Origin: Kribbella antiqua
Lineage (GTDB): Bacteria; Actinomycetota; Actinomycetes; Propionibacteriales; Kribbellaceae
DNA length: 64,000 bases
Direction of reading: 5' to 3'
Assembly: GCF_004345665.1 (NCBI RefSeq)
Contig: NZ_SLWR01000001.1
Coordinates: 558,001-622,000, forward strand
Part shown: in pieces, positions 59,830 through 64,000 of the stretch
How the letters are laid out: each line of letters begins with the position of its first letter
Numbering within the stretch: position 1 is the stretch's first letter
Program-made: the position numbers and the translations under genes
Notes under the pieces: model-generated
Database searches by the model: none
Told to the model about the DNA's origin: nothing
The model's input: the letters and a program-made list of their open reading frames with translations, nothing else

Positions 59830-61388
59830 GGCACCTCCCGGCCGGTGACGCCCCTATACAGCTCAGCAGCGACACCAGCTCGCAGCGGAGCCACAGCAGC
59901 GATGTGCCCGTCCGGCCGAACCAGTACGACGCTCTCCGGCGGTACGCCGTACCTGTTCGTCGCGATGCTTCCCGGATCGAACAGAGCACGGTCCCGCAGA
60001 CCGGAGTCGTGCGGAGCGTCCCACCGCGAGATGGCGTAGTGCTTCAACGCAGGCGAGTCATTCACCGGCACCTCCGGACGCCGCCGTACGTCGGTGAAGT
60101 ACAGCGCGACAAAAGAACCCCGGCACAGGTCATGAATCGTCACGCGACCACCAGGCCCCTGCAGCGCAAGGTCCGGAGCACGGTCACCAGCCCGTACGGC
60201 GGGTGGCTCGGCCGTGGTGGCCACCATCGACCAGTCCCCCTCGCCGGTCACGTCCAGCCGCACACCGAGCAGCGTCCGCGTGTACGCCGTCGCCCAGTCA
60301 CTACCCGAGGCAGTCACGGCACCACGCTGGTGCGACATGTACTTGCGGGCCGCTTCGGCCATCTCGCCCGACCCGTTGACCGCTACCGGCCGCTGCTCCT
60401 GCTCATAGCCGTCCAGCAGCGACGCGTCGGCCCAGCCACGCAGTACCCAGGCCAGCCGCCACGGCAGGTTCGACGCGTCCAGAGCACCCGTGTTGAGGCC
60501 GAGCGCCCACATCGGCGTGATCAGGTGAGCCGCATCGCCCATCAGGAACACCTTGCGGTCGACCGCCCACTGCTCCGCGACCCGGTGGTGCACGTTGTAG
60601 ACCACTGAGCCGAGCAGCTCGATCCGGTCCACCTCACCGATGAACTGCTTCACCTTCACCAGCAGGTCCTCGTCGCCCGGCGGCTCCGCACCCGGGCCGA
60701 GGGGGAACAGGAACCGCCAGTTGTCCGGCTGCCGGATCAGCACCATCCACTCGGACCGGTCCGCGAAGTACGCGAGGTACGGGTAGTCACGCGCGTTACT
60801 GACGTCCAGGTCGACCACGACGTCGATCAGCATGTACCGCTCGGGCAGGGTCTCCCCCACCACGTTCACCCCGAGTGCGTCGCGGATCTTGCTCCGGCCG
60901 CCGTCACACGCGAGCAGATGCGACGCCTCCAGCTCACGCGGACCGTCCGGAGTGTCCAGCTGCAGCACGACGCGATCGTCACGCACCTCGAACGACGTCA
61001 ACCGGTGCCGGGTGAGTACCGGCTGCGGAAGCGCGGCGGCGAGGATTGGTTCCATCTTCTGCTGCGGCAGGTTGATCACGAACGGGAACTGCGTGTCGTT
61101 GACCAGCTCGGCCAGCTGCACCGAGGCCCGCGGGGTGTTGGTGGCCCGGTCGATGTCACCGATCTCGTCGATCCGCAGCGCCGCCGCCAGGATCTCCTCG
61201 ACGCACCCGTACCGGTTCCAGATCTCCAGCGTCCGGCTGAGCGTCGTACCGGCCTTGGTGTCCGAGGACAGTACGGCGTCCTCCTCGAGCAGCACGAACG
61301 GTACGCCGTAGTGCGCCAGCCCGAGCGCCGTCGTCAGACCGATCGGACCGGCACCCACCACCGCAACGGGCAGCTGATCAGCAGTCAC
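59826..61388 (-). CDS. FAD-dependent aromatic monooxygenase (PheA/TfdB/MhpA type)
   Basis: A 520-residue flavoprotein hydroxylase. The FAD Rossmann motif GAGPIGLTTA lies at 12-21, the second dinucleotide motif DGGRSKIR near 165, and the FAD-ribityl motif GDAAHLITP near 285. The C-terminal ~160 residues form the thioredoxin-like domain of phenol 2-monooxygenase relatives. It would hydroxylate an aromatic or heterocyclic ring with NAD(P)H and O2. ATG at 61388. The SDR gene upstream ends 3 bases earlier, so it is tightly in the operon. Confidence 0.87.
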   Translation of the reverse strand: MTADQLPVAVVGAGPIGLTTALGLAHYGVPFVLLEEDAVLSSDTKAGTTLSRTLEIWNRYGCVEEILAAALRIDEIGDIDRATNTPRASVQLAELVNDTQFPFVINLPQQKMEPILAAALPQPVLTRHRLTSFEVRDDRVVLQLDTPDGPRELEASHLLACDGGRSKIRDALGVNVVGETLPERYMLIDVVVDLDVSNARDYPYLAYFADRSEWMVLIRQPDNWRFLFPLGPGAEPPGDEDLLVKVKQFIGEVDRIELLGSVVYNVHHRVAEQWAVDRKVFLMGDAAHLITPMWALGLNTGALDASNLPWRLAWVLRGWADASLLDGYEQEQRPVAVNGSGEMAEAARKYMSHQRGAVTASGSDWATAYTRTLLGVRLDVTGEGDWSMVATTAEPPAVRAGDRAPDLALQGPGGRVTIHDLCRGSFVALYFTDVRRRPEVPVNDSPALKHYAISRWDAPHDSGLRDRALFDPGSIATNRYGVPPESVVLVRPDGHIAAVAPLRAGVAAELYRGVTGREVP

Positions 61389-61391
61389 TCA

Positions 61392-62120
61392 TCACTCCAG
61401 AAAGTCCGTCAGCCGGGCGAAGGCGCGCTCACGGGTCAGTACCGACCCCGTCATCGCCGCCGCGTCGGACAGCAGGAACAGTAATGGGCCTACCACGTCC
61501 TCGGGGTCGCCGACTCCTATGGTGTCCTGCCAGAACGCCCGGTCCGCACCGACGTTCGCACTGCGGAACTGCTCGGTGTCGAGGACCCCCGGCGCGACCA
61601 CGTTCACCCGGACCCGGTGCTCGGCCACCTCGGCCGCCAGCGACTTCGCGAAGGCGATCAACGCGGCTTTGCTCGACGCGTACGCCGCCGCACCCGGATA
61701 GCCGGTCACAGCCATACCGGAGGTGAACACCACCACCGATCCCCGACGACGCGACACCATGTGCGGTACGACGGCCTGGCACGCCCACACCACGCCGTCG
61801 AGGTTCACCTGCAGCGTCCGGCTCCACTCGGCCGGGTCCATCTCCACCACGGCCGACCGCGGCTGCACGGCCGCCCCCGCGACCAGTCCGTCGATTCGCC
61901 CGAAGCGCGACAGCACAGAAGCGACAGCCGACTCCACCGCCGCCCGGTCCGCCACGTCCACCTCGACGTACTCGACAGCCGGTTCCAGCGGCTTCACGAC
62001 GTCGAAGACCACCGCCGTACCACCTGAAGCCGTGACAGCCCGAGCCAGCGCCGCACCGATGCCCTGCGCACCGCCTGTGATCAGCACGACCTCACCGGTC
62101 GCGTCGAAGCTCACCTTCAT
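61392..62120 (-). CDS. Short-chain dehydrogenase/reductase
   Basis: A 242-residue classical SDR. The cofactor site TGGAQGIGAALA lies at 15-26, VDVADRAAVE near 50, and the catalytic Y-x3-K in YASSK near 148-152 with Ser in VVFTSGMA. The acidic residue after the second strand (VVFDVV) favours NAD. It oxidises or reduces an alcohol/ketone intermediate of the operon's pathway. ATG at 62120 overlaps the GntR gene by 4 bases. The longer frame to 62348 is a shadow of the GntR gene. Confidence 0.88.
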   Translation of the reverse strand: MKVSFDATGEVVLITGGAQGIGAALARAVTASGGTAVVFDVVKPLEPAVEYVEVDVADRAAVESAVASVLSRFGRIDGLVAGAAVQPRSAVVEMDPAEWSRTLQVNLDGVVWACQAVVPHMVSRRRGSVVVFTSGMAVTGYPGAAAYASSKAALIAFAKSLAAEVAEHRVRVNVVAPGVLDTEQFRSANVGADRAFWQDTIGVGDPEDVVGPLLFLLSDAAAMTGSVLTRERAFARLTDFLE

Positions 62121-62848
62121 GACGTCTCCTTCTGTTTCGACGTCATCGTCTCGGTGATCCGCTGCACCGCACCAGCGAGGTGGTTGCGCAACGCCTGCTC
62201 GGCCGCGTCCGGGTCGCGCGCCACACACGCGTCCAGGATGGCCTGGTGCTCCGCCCGGTTCCGCTCGATCAGAAAAGCAGTAGGCCGGCTCCCGAACCTG
62301 TACCGCTCGCTGTTCTGCCACACCGGTTCGATCGCCCTGGCCAGCCACTGGGACCCACCAGCCCGGTAGATGGCGAAGTGGAAGTCCGCATGCGCCTGCC
62401 GGGCGCCGACGTAATCCTCAGCCCGGGACAGCCTCAGGTGATCGGCCAGCGCGGCCGCTGCCTTCTCGAGGTCCTCCTCGCTGAAGCGCTCCGCCGCAGC
62501 CCGTACGGCGAGGGACTCCAGCGCCAGCCGAGTCTCATGCGTGTCACGCAAGTCCTCCAGCGAGAGCTCACGGACCCACGCGCCGCGGTGCGGGATGATG
62601 TCGACCAGACCGAGCGCCTCCAGCCGGCGGAGCCCTTCCCGGACCGGCATCTGGCTCATCTCCAGCCGACTCGCCAGCTCCACCAGCCGCAACGGCGTAC
62701 CACTCGGAAGCTCGCCCGACAGGATCAGCTGGTGCAGCTCCGCCGCGGCATGCTCCGCCAACGTACGACGTCCACCCCGGCCCCCGCCCGGCAGCAACTC
62801 CATCGAACCGCTCACGTCAGACCCACTCGACGCCACGCATCGAATCAC
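62117..62848 (-). CDS. FCD-type GntR regulator (second paralogue)
   Basis: A 243-residue GntR regulator with the same layout as the one at 56716: winged helix LRLVELASRLEMSQMPVREGLRRLEALGLVD, FCD domain with FHFAIYRAGGSQWLARAIEPVWQ. It likely controls the surrounding operon in response to an acid intermediate. The GTG at 62848 is the first start; an ATG at 62803 (ELLPGG) matches the likely start of the paralogue better. Its stop overlaps the SDR start (ATGA). Confidence 0.87.
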   Translation of the reverse strand: MIRCVASSGSDVSGSMELLPGGGRGGRRTLAEHAAAELHQLILSGELPSGTPLRLVELASRLEMSQMPVREGLRRLEALGLVDIIPHRGAWVRELSLEDLRDTHETRLALESLAVRAAAERFSEEDLEKAAAALADHLRLSRAEDYVGARQAHADFHFAIYRAGGSQWLARAIEPVWQNSERYRFGSRPTAFLIERNRAEHQAILDACVARDPDAAEQALRNHLAGAVQRITETMTSKQKETS

Positions 62849-62854
62849 CCCCGG

Positions 62855-63250
62855 TCATGAGATCACCGCGATCGCGTTGATCTCGATCAGATAGTCAGGG
62901 TGCGCGAGCTTGCTGACCTCGACCATGGTCGAGGCCGGCAGCGGCTCCGTGAAGTACTGCGCCCGGATCTCGTGGATCTTGGCGAAGTCCTCCATGTTGC
63001 GCACGTACACATCCACCCGGCAGACGTCCGCGAGCGTGCCGCCCGCCGCGACGACCGCCGAGCGCACGTTCTCGCACACCTGCCGGGTCTGCTCCCGGAT
63101 GTCGCCGACGCCGGCGATGCTGCCGTCCGGACGGCGCGCGGTCATCCCGGAGACGAACACCAACCGCCCACTCGCCTCCACCGTGGTCGCCTGCGAGAAG
63201 ACTCCGTTCGGAGTGTGCAGAGCGGTCGTCGAAACCTGTGTCTTGGCCAT
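62855..63250 (-). CDS. RidA/YjgF family protein
   Basis: A 131-residue RidA-family protein. It has GRLVFVSGMTARRPDGSIAGVGD, the conserved RAQYF and the C-terminal IEINAIAVI. RidA hydrolyses reactive enamines/imines; within catabolic operons homologues deaminate 2-aminomuconate-type intermediates. The key Arg in the family (R105 in E. coli, in A-R-x-x-F-x-x) corresponds to R-A-Q-Y-F. The ATG at 63250 shares its A with the upstream dehydrogenase stop (TGATG). It suggests a nitrogen-containing substrate for the pathway. Confidence 0.85.
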   Translation of the reverse strand: MAKTQVSTTALHTPNGVFSQATTVEASGRLVFVSGMTARRPDGSIAGVGDIREQTRQVCENVRSAVVAAGGTLADVCRVDVYVRNMEDFAKIHEIRAQYFTEPLPASTMVEVSKLAHPDYLIEINAIAVIS

Positions 63251-64000
63251 CAGTTCAGCGCCCCTCCCGCCGGCACGACAGCGCCGACAGCCCGTGCCGC
63301 CGCGAGCAGCCCGTCCAGCCCCGACCTCTCGATCAGTACGCCGTGAAGCCGCTGCTGCGTGGCTCGCTCCGCCTCGATCTCCCCTGGCAGGTACAGCCGG
63401 TCCACGCCGGGTGCAGTCGCACTCTCGCGAACCCGCGCGGCCAGCCCGGACGCCCGGCGCCGGAAGTTCTCGACGCCCCCGAGCAGCTCCGGATCGATCG
63501 CCAGGAACAGATGCGCGCAGTCGTTCGGCTGGTCCGGCTCCCGGTACAGCGGCCGCACCTGGTCTCCCCAGCCACCACCACTCAGTACGCCGGTCAGTAC
63601 GTCGATCATCAGCGCCAACCCGAAGCCCTTGTGACCGGCGGCCGGCAGCAGCATCCCGACGACGGCCTCCTCCGGATCGGTGGTCGGCGTACCGGTCGGG
63701 TCGGTGGCCCAGGTGTCCGGGATCGGCCGCCCGGCCGACGCCGCCAGCCGGATCTTGCCCAGGGCAACGGCCGAGAGCGCCATGTCCAGCACGATCTCGA
63801 CCCCGGCCGAGGTCGGTACCGCGATCGCCAGCGGATTGTTGCCGACGATCCGTTCGGCCCCGCCCGGCGCCGGCATCAGCGGGGTGGTGTTCGACATCGC
63901 GACGCCGATACAGCCGGCCTGCCCGGCCTGCATGGCCCACCGGCTGGCCGCACCGAAGTGGTGGGCGTTGCGGACCGACACCAGGCCGATGCCGTACCGG
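63250..64000 (-). CDS. Malate/lactate dehydrogenase family (Ldh_2), 5' end outside window
   Basis: At least 249 residues of an Ldh_2 (YlbC/ComC/AllD-type) NAD-dependent oxidoreductase; the frame stays open to the window edge (reading YGIGLVSVRNAHHFG just inside it). Signature segments are NSHHFG-like NAHHFG (catalytic His), NPLAIAVPT and GHKGFGLALMIDVLTGVLSG. The family oxidises 2-hydroxy acids such as sulfolactate, ureidoglycolate or malate. It is the first visible gene of the catabolic operon and is coupled to the RidA gene by one shared base. Confidence 0.85.
   Translation of the reverse strand, partial: RYGIGLVSVRNAHHFGAASRWAMQAGQAGCIGVAMSNTTPLMPAPGGAERIVGNNPLAIAVPTSAGVEIVLDMALSAVALGKIRLAASAGRPIPDTWATDPTGTPTTDPEEAVVGMLLPAAGHKGFGLALMIDVLTGVLSGGGWGDQVRPLYREPDQPNDCAHLFLAIDPELLGGVENFRRRASGLAARVRESATAPGVDRLYLPGEIEAERATQQRLHGVLIERSGLDGLLAAARAVGAVVPAGGALN

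Overview
The window is high-GC DNA with dense, short-spaced operons, frequent GTG starts and 1, 4 or 8 base start/stop overlaps. No rRNA, integrase, transposase or CRISPR array was seen. Gene content (DnaE2/ImuB/ImuA' mutasome, DUF222-HNH nuclease, actinobacterial gcvH-FHA-MerR-DUF881-pgsA block, ECF sigma with a DGPF partner) indicates an actinomycete. The style fits Propionibacteriales such as Kribbella or Nocardioides relatives; that genus-level placement is inference.

Layout. 1-6062: end of a HAD phosphatase gene, then a complete oligopeptide/nickel-type ABC importer operon on the minus strand. 6196-7559: a small gene graveyard (alpha/beta-hydrolase tail, GNAT with an in-frame amber codon, frameshifted AlaX-like editing protein, cupin remnant). 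7600-10878: nucleotidyltransferase and a DUF222-HNH nuclease whose start codon lies inside a perfect LexA box. 11001-12846: ECF sigma, anti-sigma-like protein and secreted protein. 12964-15887: tldD-tldE pair. 15938-23938: DUF805 protein, methyltransferase, large membrane protein, PfkB-like kinase with a degraded anion-hole motif, a Mom-like GNAT-fold protein preceded by a helically phased GCCA-motif array, a tiny membrane protein and an amidase.

23935-30578 is a five-gene NIS siderophore operon (decarboxylase, IucA-type synthetase, acyltransferase, N-monooxygenase, IucC-type synthetase). It has the same order as rhbBCDEF of rhizobactin 1021 but lacks rhbA, and has iron-box-like repeats in front. 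30756-35713 holds a secreted protein, a 778-residue protein of unknown function preceded directly by two tandem, abutting, atypical tRNA genes, a lone XRE protein and a serine hydrolase.

35710-45333 is the conserved gcvP / MerR / bifunctional nuclease / MerR / FHA / gcvH / DUF881 / small basic protein / DUF881 / pgsA block, matching the order of M. tuberculosis Rv1832-Rv1822, with a glycine riboswitch before gcvP. 45549-49309 holds an ECF42-type sigma with its DGPF partner, a methyltransferase, a VOC protein and an unknown protein. 49345-55471 is the SOS mutasome: dnaE2, a divergent 111-residue small gene that shares dnaE2's LexA box, imuB and imuA' with its own LexA box. 55526-56753: a PPOX-type flavin/F420 protein and a PIG-L deacetylase whose start codon sits in a tandem repeat. 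56716-64000: a catabolic operon (Ldh_2 dehydrogenase, RidA, GntR, SDR, FAD monooxygenase, cupin, ACMSD-like amidohydrolase, quinone-reductase-like enzyme), bracketed by two closely similar FCD-type GntR regulators and probably acting on an aromatic or heterocyclic compound.

The three LexA-type sites tie together the DUF222-HNH nuclease, the mutasome and the 111-residue gene. The most unusual structures are the tRNA-like pair in front of the unknown 778-residue gene and the phased GCCA array in front of the Mom-like gene.
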